Position numbers and translations under genes: made by a program. From Chryseobacterium limigenitum (lineage in GTDB: Bacteria; Bacteroidota; Bacteroidia; Flavobacteriales; Weeksellaceae), in the NCBI RefSeq assembly GCF_900114875.1, contig NZ_FPKW01000003.1:1-64000 (forward strand): a stretch of 64,000 nucleotides of DNA, written 5' to 3'. Below, one piece after another: positions 19,992 through 27,371 of this stretch. A model generated the notes under the pieces. The model saw nothing but the letters and a program-made list of their open reading frames with translations, made no database searches and was not told where the DNA came from. Positions within the stretch are counted from its first letter, which is position 1. Every line of letters begins with the position of its first letter.

Positions 19992-20735
19992 ATGCAAATT
20001 ATGACAACTTTTAACAACGAACAGTACGAAATGGCATTAGCAGACTGGGCAAACTGCTGTGCAAATTATCAAATTATTCAACAATTAATCCCAACTAATT
20101 TTGTTTTTGAGCTTACTCCAGATCAAATTGATTGGCTTAAGAATACGAATGACAACAAAAATTTCTGTACAGAAATAGGGGTGTATAGTGCTAAACTTGT
20201 ATTGATCCTTTGTCCGCTTGACAGTAATGGACAGAAAATTCCTGTAACAGAACATCCGTACAGTTTCCTGGCTGAATTAACGAATGACCTGACGCTTATG
20301 GAAAAACAGGAATATACTGTAGTGAAAAATGCGGTATTATCTAAAGAACTTTGCAATATTGATCATAATTCTAATATGTTTTTACCGGTATCAAATGTGC
20401 CGACTATGGATCAGGACAAAGCATTAACTGCAATAGAATCTTGGAGAACGGAAGGTATGACTTGGTTCTACATGGAATGCAGCGAGTTCAAAGGATCAAG
20501 AATTTTCAAGAGATTTTTGGTGCCTGCAGAGGATCTTACTCCAATAAAAGAAAATTTGTCAAGAATTGTATGTTCATTTGGACTTAAGTTTTCTGATATT
20601 TACCAGAGAACGCTTGTAACATTAATCTTTATTTCTCAATATCAGGAGAATTTGGAAAATAATGGAAGTAGTGTTCAAACAATTTCGAATACTTATGACT
20701 GGTCACAGCCGTGTCCGCCAATTTGTAATATTTAA
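19992..20735 (+). CDS. Protein of unknown function upstream of a two-component system
   Basis: 247 residues (starts at M1 or M4 are both possible). It is soluble, with no signal peptide or membrane segment. It contains several Cys (ADWANCCANYQI, the ending DWSQPCPPICNI) and a Trp-containing EGMTWFYMECSEFKGSRIF block. I do not recognise the family. It is the first gene of a tight rightward set: 26 nt to the next membrane protein, then a histidine kinase and response regulator. It may belong to the same signalling or output system. Confidence 0.6.
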   Translation: MQIMTTFNNEQYEMALADWANCCANYQIIQQLIPTNFVFELTPDQIDWLKNTNDNKNFCTEIGVYSAKLVLILCPLDSNGQKIPVTEHPYSFLAELTNDLTLMEKQEYTVVKNAVLSKELCNIDHNSNMFLPVSNVPTMDQDKALTAIESWRTEGMTWFYMECSEFKGSRIFKRFLVPAEDLTPIKENLSRIVCSFGLKFSDIYQRTLVTLIFISQYQENLENNGSSVQTISNTYDWSQPCPPICNI

Positions 20736-20761
20736 AAAAAATCAAGTAAAAAATAAATTAA

Positions 20762-21376
20762 ATGGAGGATGCTTTTAAAGTAATACTTTATTTTAATAAC
20801 AGTTTTCTTTTTATTAGTGCGCTTATAGGACTTATAAAATTTAAGCGTTTAAAAAACACGGAAAAATGGTATGTTTATTATATCATTTTTCTTTTTTTAA
20901 TAGAAGCTGCGATTAAAATTTCAATCTATGTTTTTGAATTAAAAAATATAGATTTCCTGTATCCTCTTTACGTATCCGGCGAGCTGTTTCTGCTGGGGAG
21001 TTTGTTTATAAGGAAGTCTAACCTGTCCAAGTATTGGTACATTCCGATCGTTGCTTTGGTAGGATGTTTTTTCTTTATAAATAAAGTGGAAACAAACGAA
21101 TTAAAGAAAGTGATCTCAAATATTGTAGTGATCTGTTTTGCAGGGTATTCGCTCTTAACGGAGATCAGAAAAAGCGAAACCAATAATGACAGATTTATAT
21201 TGGTAGATGCTTTTATCTTCCTTTATTATGCTGTTTCGGTGTTTATATTTTTCATGCTTCGTCAGCTGAAATCGTTTTCTAATGATGAGGTTTATATGAT
21301 CTGGGGTATGAATAATATTCTGTGCTGTTTCCTTTATATATCAATTATTTATACCTTTTTAAAATTAAAGAAATAA
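20762..21376 (+). CDS. Multi-pass membrane protein next to a histidine kinase
   Basis: 204 residues with about six hydrophobic helices (roughly 8-25, 38-57, 65-83, 90-106, 118-132, 150-195) and short charged loops. No catalytic motif. Its 3' end overlaps the kinase reading frame if that starts at GTG 21322. Topology and position suggest a sensory or transport partner of the kinase, since the kinase itself has just one membrane helix. Family not recognised. Confidence 0.6.
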   Translation: MEDAFKVILYFNNSFLFISALIGLIKFKRLKNTEKWYVYYIIFLFLIEAAIKISIYVFELKNIDFLYPLYVSGELFLLGSLFIRKSNLSKYWYIPIVALVGCFFFINKVETNELKKVISNIVVICFAGYSLLTEIRKSETNNDRFILVDAFIFLYYAVSVFIFFMLRQLKSFSNDEVYMIWGMNNILCCFLYISIIYTFLKLKK

Positions 21377-22155
21377 CCTTAAATATCAGCTTTTTTATCA
21401 CTTTGATTGTCGTTTTGCTGATCATTGTGGTTTTCGTTTTACTGGCGTATAAATTTTTCATTGATAGAATTATTAAAGAAAAAAATGCACAGCATGAAGC
21501 TGAAGTTCTTCACCAGAAAAGACTGGTTTTAGAAAACATCAAAGCGCAGGAAGAAGAAAGAAAAAGAATTGCAGTAATGATTCATGATGACATCGGAAAC
21601 CGTCTGAATATTCTTTCTTTATGGCTGAATAATCTCGACACAAAAGGTGATGAATTAATTAAAAAGAATATTTCCGGTCAGATGTCTTCTTTAATAGATT
21701 CTGCCAGAAGTATTTCCCATTCATTATATCCTGTAAACTTAGAGTCTGTTGGATTGGTTTTATACATTGAAGAATTAATTAACAATTTGGCCAATCGAGT
21801 TAATATCTCATTAACGGTAAGCTCCAAATTTGAAAAGAAAAATATTTTCATTGAAGTGCAGGTGTACAGGATCATTCAGGAATTTACAACCAATGTTCTG
21901 AAACATTCTGAAGCTACGAGAATCTGGATTTATATTAAAGATAATCAGAAAAACCTGAGTGTAATAATTTCTGATAACGGACAGAGTTTTGAGTACGAAG
22001 CCGTAAAAAAAGGAATGGGAATTAAAAATATTGAGTCTAGAATAAAATCCATGAATGCTCTCCATAAATGGAAGAACGTTTTAAATAAAGGAAGCCGTTT
22101 AATTATTAAAATTCCATGTAACGATGAATCCGCAAATCAAAATAGCGCTAATTGA
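21322..22155 (+). CDS. NarL-type sensor histidine kinase
   Basis: 277 residues if the GTG at 21322 is used; TTG at 21403 is another possibility, and the true start is unclear. One N-terminal membrane helix (~22-44) precedes a coiled coil. The HisKA_3 phosphoacceptor helix is ERKRIAVMIHDDIGNRLN with H88. The HATPase domain has the N-box EFTTNVLKHSEA and the G-box ISDNGQSF. There is no periplasmic sensor domain, so input probably comes from the membrane protein encoded just upstream. It overlaps the response regulator by 32 nt, a strong sign of co-expression. Confidence 0.9.
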   Translation: MLFPLYINYLYLFKIKEITLNISFFITLIVVLLIIVVFVLLAYKFFIDRIIKEKNAQHEAEVLHQKRLVLENIKAQEEERKRIAVMIHDDIGNRLNILSLWLNNLDTKGDELIKKNISGQMSSLIDSARSISHSLYPVNLESVGLVLYIEELINNLANRVNISLTVSSKFEKKNIFIEVQVYRIIQEFTTNVLKHSEATRIWIYIKDNQKNLSVIISDNGQSFEYEAVKKGMGIKNIESRIKSMNALHKWKNVLNKGSRLIIKIPCNDESANQNSAN

Positions 22156-22801
22156 TGACGAACAACTGATCCTTGAAGGGGTGAAAATGCTGTTGTCAAC
22201 AGAAAAAAATATTTCAGTATCTTTGACCTGTAACAACGGACCTCTTTTTATCGAAAGTTTAGAGACTTTACCAAAAGAAGAATTTCCCGATATTGCATTG
22301 GTAGATGTACAAATGCAGCCCATGAACGGATTCGAATTGGTGGAGATTTTAAAAGAAAAATATCCCGATCTCAAAATAATTATCCTTTCCTCTCATTACA
22401 AAAGTTCAATTTTAGGATATATGGTTAAGCTTGGAGTTTCCGCTTTCCTTCCTAAAAATTCCGACAGAAAAACCTTTATTGATGCCATCACAATGGTGTA
22501 TAAAAATGGAGTTTTCTTCACTTCTGAAGATCATCAGATGTTGTTTTCTTATATGAACAGTTCCAGCAAGAAAAAATCATTGTTTGAAATGGATGATGAG
22601 CTTTCCGAGCGTGAGAAGGATGTTGTTAAATTGATCTGTCAGGAACACACCAATAACGAGATCGCTGAAAAGCTATTCATCAGCCCAAGGACGGTTGAAA
22701 GCCACAGACAAAGGGTTTTAGAAAAAATCGGAGCCAAAAATACAGTCGGCATTGTTATTTATGCCATCATCAACAATATTTATTCACTAGAAAGAATTTG
22801 A
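22124..22801 (+). CDS. LuxR/NarL-family response regulator
   Basis: 225 residues. The receiver domain has acidic D11/D12, phospho-acceptor D61 (ALVDVQM) and K111 (FLPKNSD). A C-terminal LuxR-type helix-turn-helix (~155-215) reads LSEREKDVVKLICQEHTNNE and FISPRTVESHRQRVLEKIG. It is cognate to the overlapping histidine kinase. Target genes are unknown; the two unknown genes upstream in the same operon are natural candidates for linked function. Terminator directly follows. Confidence 0.93.
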   Translation: MNPQIKIALIDDEQLILEGVKMLLSTEKNISVSLTCNNGPLFIESLETLPKEEFPDIALVDVQMQPMNGFELVEILKEKYPDLKIIILSSHYKSSILGYMVKLGVSAFLPKNSDRKTFIDAITMVYKNGVFFTSEDHQMLFSYMNSSSKKKSLFEMDDELSEREKDVVKLICQEHTNNEIAEKLFISPRTVESHRQRVLEKIGAKNTVGIVIYAIINNIYSLERI

Positions 22802-22827
22802 TTCCGTAGAAATACGGAATTTTTTAT
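22800..22827 (+). terminator. Two-component operon terminator
   Basis: Perfect stem ATTCCGTA/TACGGAAT with a 4-nt loop and T6, immediately after the response regulator stop. Confidence 0.9.
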
Positions 22828-22966
22828 TTGGTGTTTTCTACTGTAGCATTTTGTTTCATTTCGATGTTATTTTGAAAGTGTTATTCAGAGAGGTTTTTAA
22901 GGTGTTTGAAAAGTTTTTTTAGCCTTAAATTTTTCCTCAATAACTCAATTAAAAAAAACAATAAAG

Positions 22967-24298
22967 ATGGAAAATGATATAGTTTCTATCGGAATTTTTT
23001 TCGATGGAACCGGAAACAACGGACTTAATGCGACTTCCCCTCAGAAGCCGACAAGCAGGAACGAAAGCTATCATAATAATATAACCAACGTTTATAAATT
23101 GTATCAACTTTTTAATGGAAATAAGAAAATTTACGTTGAAGGAGTTGGAACCGTAACGGGTGCTGAGGATAGCGATTTTGCGATGGTAACCTGTAGAAAT
23201 CCTTATCGATTCACAGGATACTCTTCTGATGACAAATTGGCGAAGGCAAATGTTTTTGTGGATGAGGTGACGTTGGATAAAACGAAAGAATATCATTTCT
23301 ATGTTTACGGATTTAGCAGAGGATCTATGTTGGCAAGAAATTTTTGCTATGAATTATTAAAGCAAAATCCCAAAATAGCAGGAAATTTTAAAGTTAAATT
23401 TTTAGGCGTTTTCGATACGGTAGAATCTACGCCTTTTAATGATTATAACGTAAGTCTTCTTCCGGGTGTTGAAAGAGCTTTGCAGTTATGCGCGGTTAAT
23501 GAATGCCGATATTTTTTTCCATTGACGGGCTTTTTTAAAGATTCAAAAAGTATGGAAGACACAAAGTCCGAAACCGGAACTTCCGTTTGGAAAGAAGTTT
23601 TTGTTCCCGGAGCCCATGCAGACGTAGGGGGTGGATATTTGAAAGGCCCGCAATCTGTATATGTTTCACATGACTTTGTAATTAAAGATGAGGTGGATGA
23701 TTATGTTTCGAATGTGAAAAATACAGCGACAGATGCAGAAGGTAATAAAATTTGGGAATCACTCTTAGAAAATTATGAAATAGATTCCGGAGACTTTTTT
23801 TCGCAGGCTTATGTGAAAAGAGATCTCGTTTATAATGATCTTCCGAAAGTTTACGGAAAATTAATGTTGACAGAAACTAACGCCCGGCAACCTGTTTTTA
23901 ATACAGATTTTGATGATTCTAATTTTGAGATCGATCCTAAAATCCATCAGTTTTTACTGTCATTTTCAGATGAGCTGGAGAAATATGTTAAGGATCTTTC
24001 TCCTAACCTAAAACCGGTCTATAACTATGAGCGATTTGTGAATTATACTCATTTTTCGTCCAATTTCGGTTTGTATGAAAAGGCTTTATTATTGAGAACG
24101 GAAGAAGAGATTTTTGTTGAAATGCTCAATGATAGTCTTAACGTTCCCGGCAGTGCCACGATAAAACATGCCAATGCAGGAGAATCAAAACTTCAGAAGG
24201 AAATTCATTTTTTAGAACACGATGTTCTTACGGATTATGCCTACGAAGGCAATATTCCGAATAATGATAACTGGAGCCGGTCCATTTTAATTAAATAA
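22967..24298 (+). CDS. DUF2235/Tle1-type alpha/beta hydrolase (putative phospholipase effector)
   Basis: 443 residues. It opens with IGIFFDGTGNN, then has the nucleophile elbow YGFSRGS (S118), an Asp in FLGVFDTVES (D150) and VPGAHADVGGGY (H218). These are the characteristic motifs of DUF2235 (PF09994), which includes Tle1 phospholipase effectors of type VI secretion. No signal peptide. No vgrG, hcp, PAAR or obvious immunity gene is adjacent, so it could be an orphan effector or an intracellular lipase. Single gene with its own terminator. Confidence 0.75.
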   Translation: MENDIVSIGIFFDGTGNNGLNATSPQKPTSRNESYHNNITNVYKLYQLFNGNKKIYVEGVGTVTGAEDSDFAMVTCRNPYRFTGYSSDDKLAKANVFVDEVTLDKTKEYHFYVYGFSRGSMLARNFCYELLKQNPKIAGNFKVKFLGVFDTVESTPFNDYNVSLLPGVERALQLCAVNECRYFFPLTGFFKDSKSMEDTKSETGTSVWKEVFVPGAHADVGGGYLKGPQSVYVSHDFVIKDEVDDYVSNVKNTATDAEGNKIWESLLENYEIDSGDFFSQAYVKRDLVYNDLPKVYGKLMLTETNARQPVFNTDFDDSNFEIDPKIHQFLLSFSDELEKYVKDLSPNLKPVYNYERFVNYTHFSSNFGLYEKALLLRTEEEIFVEMLNDSLNVPGSATIKHANAGESKLQKEIHFLEHDVLTDYAYEGNIPNNDNWSRSILIK

Positions 24299-24344
24299 AG
24301 ATTTTATAATAAATGTTAGTACTTTTTCAGTTTTAAATTTAGGT

Positions 24345-24378
24345 GTGAGCTGTCTGTGGTGGGCAGCTCTTTTTTTTC
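24345..24378 (+). terminator. Terminator after the Tle1-like gene
   Basis: Stem GAGCTGTC/GGCAGCTC followed by eight T. Confidence 0.85.
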
Positions 24379-24439
24379 AAAAAAGAATCATTTCTTAATG
24401 ATAAATAATAAAGTTCATATAAGTTTTTAGATTAATGCA

Positions 24440-24467
24440 AGGCTGTTCAATTTGAACGGCTTTTTTT
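24440..24467 (+). terminator. Second hairpin terminator upstream of the ABC-F gene
   Basis: Stem GGCTGTTC/GAACGGC(T) with loop AATTT and T7. It insulates the ABC-F promoter from upstream transcription. Confidence 0.8.
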
Positions 24468-24495
24468 ATTTCTGGGCTATTCATTTCTTTTTCCG

Positions 24496-24504
24496 TATTT
24501 TTGC
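24496..24504 (+). promoter_or_regulatory. ABC-F gene promoter -7 box
   Basis: TATTTTTGC, about 40 nt before the ATG at 24545. Its presence rules out a longer reading frame beginning at 24452. Confidence 0.7.
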
Positions 24505-24544
24505 ACCCGAAAAATATTCAGTATTAATTCTTAATTATCATTAC

Positions 24545-26467
24545 ATGCTTTCGGTTCAAGGTCTAGGATTACATCATTCGGGAAACTATCTGTTTCAAAA
24601 CGTTAATTTCACCATTAAAAAGGATGATAAAATTGGTTTGGTTGGTAAAAATGGAGCGGGAAAATCCACTTTATTGAAAATGCTTTCCGGAGAAATTACT
24701 TTCTACGAAGGGAGTGTAGTGCCGGATGGCAACATCACGATTGGTTTTTTGAAGCAGGATCTTGATTTTGTGAAAGGCAGAACTGTTTGGGATGAAACAT
24801 TGCAGGCTTTTGAGCAGATCAATGCTTGGAAAAATGAACTTGAAGAAGTTAATCATCAAATGACCATCAGAACTGATTATGAAAGTGATGGTTACACGGA
24901 TCTGATCAACAAAATGACAGAACTTAATGATATTTTAATGCATCACGATGCCTATAACTTGGAAGGTGATGTAGAAAAAGTATTATTCGGATTAGGTTTT
25001 AAAGCGGATGATTTTCAAAAAATAACGGATGAATTTTCCGGAGGTTGGAGAATGAGAATTGAATTGGCAAAACTGCTTCTTCAAAAGAACGATGTCATGC
25101 TTCTCGATGAGCCTACCAACCACTTGGATATGGAATCTATCATTTGGCTTGAAAACTTCTTAAAAGATTATCCCGGAGCGATTGTTCTGGTAAGTCACGA
25201 TAAGCAGTTCATGACAGCGGTTTGTAACAGAACTTTTGACGTTAACAACAAAAAAGTTGACGATTATAAAGCTGATTACACCAAATATCTTGAGCTTAGA
25301 AAAGACAGAAAAGAAAAACTGATTCAGGCTAAAAAGAATCAGGATGCAGAAATTAAACATACAGAAGAATTGATCAATAAATTCCGTGCAAGTGCTTCTA
25401 AAGCATCTTTTGCGCAGTCTTTGATCAAAAAACTGGAAAAAGTTGAACGTATTGAAGTAGAGAACGATGACGTTTCAAAATTCAACATTCGTTTTGTACA
25501 GTCTGTTGTTCCCGGAAAAGTAAACTTTGAAGCTGAAAAGCTAGGAAAGGCTTATGGAAAAAAGCAAATCTTTGATGATGTGAATTTCATCGTACAGCGT
25601 GGAGACAGAATTGCCCTTTTAGGTCAGAACGGACAGGGAAAAACAACATTGGCAAAAATTCTTTCAGGCGAAATTACAGATTACACAGGAACCTGGAATT
25701 TAGGTCATAACGTAAATATTGGATATTTTGCCCAAAATCAGGAAGAAGTTTTAACGCCAAATAAAACGGTTTTAGAAGAAGCGGAAGACGCTGCAACAGA
25801 AGAAACCAGACCTAGAGTAAGAGATTTATTAGGATCTTTCTTATTCCAGGGAGAGGCTGTGACCAAAAAAACTAAAGTACTTTCAGGGGGAGAAAGAAAC
25901 CGTCTGGCACTTTGTAAATTGTTGTTACGTCCTTTCAACACGTTGATTATGGATGAGCCTACCAATCACTTGGATATTCAGTCTAAGGAGATTATTAAGC
26001 TCGCTTTACAGAAATTTGAAGGAACATTGATCGTAATTTCTCACGACAGAGAATTTTTACAGGGACTTTGTGATAAAATCTACGAATTCCGTGATGGAAG
26101 AATGAAAGAATTCTTAGGAGATATCAACGAATATCTGGAATTCAGACAAAAAGAAAGCATCAGAGAAATTTCTGCCGAAAAAGCAAAACTTCACGCCGAT
26201 GATGTGAAAGTTGAGGTAAAAGAAGCTCCAAAACCAAAAGTGGAGGAAAAATCTCAGATCGTAAGCAAAGAACAAAAAAATATTCAGAATAAATTAAAGA
26301 AAGTAGAAGAGAAAATTTCTGAGCTTGAAACCAAAGTGGAAGAAATGGAAGCTACCTTCACCAAAGAAAACCCTTCTGAAGAAACCTTAGAAAAATATAA
26401 TAAAACTAAGGAAGAATTGGATGCAGCTCTTCAGGAATGGGAGTATCTGGGTTCTCAATTGGATTAA
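24545..26467 (+). CDS. ABC-F family ATPase (Uup-like)
   Basis: 640 residues with two ABC domains and no membrane segments, hence a ribosome-associated ABC-F protein. Domain 1: Walker A GLVGKNGAGKST (34-42), signature FSGGWRMR, Walker B MLLDEPTNHLD. Domain 2: GQNGQGKTT (near 360), LSGGERNRLALC, LIMDEPTNHLD. Between them lies the charged P-site tRNA interaction linker. The C-terminus is a long Lys/Glu coiled coil (about 540-640), as in Uup. The start at 24545 is chosen because the promoter and a terminator occupy the upstream extension. Uup-like proteins help resolve stalled ribosomes. Confidence 0.92.
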   Translation: MLSVQGLGLHHSGNYLFQNVNFTIKKDDKIGLVGKNGAGKSTLLKMLSGEITFYEGSVVPDGNITIGFLKQDLDFVKGRTVWDETLQAFEQINAWKNELEEVNHQMTIRTDYESDGYTDLINKMTELNDILMHHDAYNLEGDVEKVLFGLGFKADDFQKITDEFSGGWRMRIELAKLLLQKNDVMLLDEPTNHLDMESIIWLENFLKDYPGAIVLVSHDKQFMTAVCNRTFDVNNKKVDDYKADYTKYLELRKDRKEKLIQAKKNQDAEIKHTEELINKFRASASKASFAQSLIKKLEKVERIEVENDDVSKFNIRFVQSVVPGKVNFEAEKLGKAYGKKQIFDDVNFIVQRGDRIALLGQNGQGKTTLAKILSGEITDYTGTWNLGHNVNIGYFAQNQEEVLTPNKTVLEEAEDAATEETRPRVRDLLGSFLFQGEAVTKKTKVLSGGERNRLALCKLLLRPFNTLIMDEPTNHLDIQSKEIIKLALQKFEGTLIVISHDREFLQGLCDKIYEFRDGRMKEFLGDINEYLEFRQKESIREISAEKAKLHADDVKVEVKEAPKPKVEEKSQIVSKEQKNIQNKLKKVEEKISELETKVEEMEATFTKENPSEETLEKYNKTKEELDAALQEWEYLGSQLD

Positions 26468-26493
26468 TTTTTATTTGAATTAATAAAATAAAA

Positions 26494-26588
26494 GATCCTT
26501 CGGCTTCGCTCCGGATGACACGGGCAAATTTTCTGCTTAGATAACGTTTAGTATTAGCGATGTCATCCTGAGCGGAGTCGAAGGAGCT
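26494..26588. repeat. Palindromic interspersed repeat (copy 1)
   Basis: The left arm GATCCTTCGGCTTCGCTCC faces the right arm TGAGCGGAGTCGAAGGA around a ~40-bp centre. The 20-bp stretch at 26547-26566 is identical to 55440-55459. It is non-coding. Arms of this kind (TCATGCTGAGCGAAGTCGAA) occur widely in bacterial intergenic DNA. Confidence 0.75.
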
Positions 26589-26705
26589 AAAATAATAGTT
26601 TTATCATTGCCATTTGTAACAAAAATGCAATCATAACGACATATTTTAGACAGCTTCACAAAGCATATTAATAAAACTTTAATCTAAGTTTTAAATTATT
26701 ATTCA

Positions 26706-26713
26706 TATTTTTG
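26706..26713 (+). promoter_or_regulatory. Promoter of the metal-locus small protein, near-leaderless
   Basis: TATTTTTG ends 4 nt before the ATG at 26718, leaving essentially no 5' leader. Confidence 0.55.
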
Positions 26714-26717
26714 AAAG

Positions 26718-27074
26718 ATGATTTTTAAAGAAAGCAGAAATCTGAAGAGTTTTATCTCCAAGCTATTGTTTGGGATCTACTTCATTGCGCTGTTTTCTCA
26801 AAATTTTCACAATCACAGTTCCGAAGAAGTTTTTAAAAATTTCAGCTTTAAAAAAACGGAACATAAGATTTCAAATAATGTAGTGAAAGAAAAAGCCGGC
26901 GACTGTTTGGCCTGTCATTTCTTGGCTACCGGACATACTTTGGTTCCTGATGAGTTTAACTTTACTTTTGAGCATTATACGCATGAAGTAGAATTAATCA
27001 TTGCTGTTCAGGAAAAAATCTGGTCTCAGACTAAATTCACTTTTCAACTTAGGGGGCCTCCCACAATTTCATAG
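26718..27074 (+). CDS. DUF2946-like Cys/His small protein
   Basis: 118 residues with an N-terminal membrane segment or signal (about 12-28), then HNHSSEE, C63-L-A-C66-H67 with nearby H73, and a C-terminal LRGPPTIS. The pattern (hydrophobic start, CxxCH, terminal LRGPP) resembles small Bacteroidota proteins found upstream of TonB-dependent receptors and related to DUF2946. The Cys/His cluster suggests metal binding in the periplasm. CxxCH could be read as a haem site, but the context favours metal. Located 297 nt upstream of the receptor gene. Confidence 0.6.
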   Translation: MIFKESRNLKSFISKLLFGIYFIALFSQNFHNHSSEEVFKNFSFKKTEHKISNNVVKEKAGDCLACHFLATGHTLVPDEFNFTFEHYTHEVELIIAVQEKIWSQTKFTFQLRGPPTIS

Positions 27075-27158
27075 TCTTTTAGATTCTTTTCAGGCTTTAA
27101 TGGGTTAAAGTTTAGCTTTAAAATTGATGCTATTTTCCTTTTAAATTTATCTTAATCA

Positions 27159-27240
27159 GCCACGAAGTGGCGAAATAATAATAGCATCGGGTGAAACCCG
27201 GTGAAAGAAAGATAGATGATAATGTAGACCTGAAAGGGAG
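27159..27240. repeat. Degenerate GAA-triloop hairpin repeat
   Basis: Three mini-hairpins all have GAA loops: GCCAC-GAA-GTGGC (27159-27171), CGGGT-GAA-ACCCG (27188-27200) and a decayed CCT-GAA-AGG (27229-27237). It is non-coding, located in the receptor upstream region, and looks like a worn copy of a Bacteroidota interspersed repeat. Confidence 0.55.
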
Positions 27241-27371
27241 GAATGATTAGTTATAGGATTTTCTTAAAGATTATCAGATCAATTTTACTTTAACCAAGAT
27301 TAATCAGCCATAAACTTCACATTTTTTACGAAAATGTACCTTTATTGAGGTACTAAATCTATCTATTTACA

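Noticed and set aside
24452..24544. Longer N-terminus for the ABC-F protein
   Set aside because: The extension overlaps a terminator and the TATTTTTGC promoter, and encodes a Phe-rich stretch unlike the family.
26718..27074. c-type cytochrome based on CLACH
   Set aside because: Overall layout (hydrophobic start, LRGPP end, receptor neighbour) fits a DUF2946-like metal protein better.
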